Source: Pseudomonas kilonensis (GTDB lineage: Bacteria > Pseudomonadota > Gammaproteobacteria > Pseudomonadales > Pseudomonadaceae). From it: 64,000 nt of DNA. The position numbers and the translations under genes were made by a program. The stretch covers positions 1 to 64,000 of the forward strand of contig NZ_LHVH01000035.1 of assembly GCF_001269885.1 (NCBI RefSeq), in the 5' to 3' direction. The notes beneath the pieces are model-generated. The model had not been told where the DNA came from. It was given only the letters and a program-made list of their open reading frames with translations, and did not search any database. How positions within the stretch are numbered: position 1 is the first letter of the stretch; each line of letters starts with the position of its first letter. Shown piece by piece: positions 63,800-64,000 of the stretch.

Positions 63800-64000
63800 A
63801 TGCCGGCCCCCGACTCCCTCCGCCCCCACACTGAAACCCTGGCCAACGGCTTGCGGGTGACATTGCGTCACGTCCCAGGCCTCAAGCGCAGCGCTGCAGT
63901 ACTGCGAGTCGCGGCTGGCAGCCATGACGCGCCCCTGGCCTGGCCGGGATTGGCGCACTTGCTCGAACATCTGTTCTTCCTCGGCACCGCGCGTTTTCCC
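63800..64000 (+). CDS. pqqF: M16 family zinc peptidase, start only (PqqF-like)
   Basis: First 67 codons only; the gene runs off the window. The zinc motif HLLEH (HxxEH, H53-E56-H57) of insulinase-type M16 peptidases is present, in the sequence GLAHLLEHLFFLGT. In P. putida, pqqF, for PQQ cofactor synthesis, follows davA, so this is likely PqqF. A GGAAG site lies 5 bases before the ATG. Confidence 0.85.
   Translation, partial: MPAPDSLRPHTETLANGLRVTLRHVPGLKRSAAVLRVAAGSHDAPLAWPGLAHLLEHLFFLGTARFP

Overview
The window is ordinary chromosomal DNA of a fluorescent Pseudomonas, probably of the P. fluorescens group. Base composition is GC-rich. Gene content and order (rrn-tyrS/tyrZ-mepM-anmK-erpA-argC-hemJ; vfr-trpCDG-trpE-gph-rpe; agt transporter and sensor; amgK-murU/lptD-surA-pdxA-ksgA-apaGH-glpE; prkA-yeaH-spoVR-cca; folBK/plsY/tsaD; rpsU-dnaG-rpoD-rmcA-tRNA; davBA-pqqF) are as known from pseudomonads. 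The dispersed palindromes with a GGGAGCGAGCTTGCTCGC-type core are the typical P. fluorescens REP/REPIN sequence. No phage, insertion sequence, plasmid gene or CRISPR array was seen.

Layout. 1-571: the 5' edge of a 16S rRNA gene on the minus strand with its leader, boxA and three tandem strong promoters. 572-10.8 kb: tyrosyl-tRNA synthetase, the murein peptidase/anhydroMurNAc kinase pair, erpA, argC, hemJ, flavin and SDR oxidoreductases, a HIT protein and coq7. 10.8-18.4 kb: an OsmC-like gene, vfr, a lipoate-ligase-like gene and the trp genes E, G, D, C with gph and rpe (minus strand). 18.5-27.8 kb: an iron-type alcohol dehydrogenase, then a four-gene ABC importer and a two-component system matching AgtABCD/AgtSR (4-aminobutyrate and 5-aminovalerate uptake), punctuated by four REPINs. 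27.9-39.3 kb: a DUF3530 protein, the djlA-murU-amgK operon divergent from lptD-surA-pdxA-ksgA, then apaG-apaH-glpE. 39.6-44.5 kb: the prkA-yeaH-spoVR stress module. 44.6-53.3 kb: cca, folK-folB, plsY, tsaD, and the macromolecular synthesis genes rpsU, dnaG, rpoD. 53.4-57.2 kb: an RmcA-type c-di-GMP protein and a CAU tRNA. 57.3-60.5 kb: small and unknown proteins, the least-described stretch. 60.5-64.0 kb: an Lrp-type regulator, davB, davA and the start of pqqF.

How the genes work together. Three themes recur. Peptidoglycan recycling is represented by AnmK at 3.4 kb and AmgK/MurU at 30 kb, the cell-wall recycling bypass of pseudomonads. Outer-membrane biogenesis is represented by LptD and SurA. 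Lysine and aminovalerate metabolism is represented by DavB and DavA, which turn lysine into 5-aminovalerate, and by the Agt importer that takes up the same compound. I found no clear undescribed multi-gene system. The best candidates for new biology are the little-understood PrkA-YeaH-SpoVR module, the unknown membrane-anchored repeat protein at 58.1-60.5 kb with its divergent small HTH gene, an unexplained palindrome upstream of vfr, and REPINs placed at nearly every gene boundary of the agt cluster.
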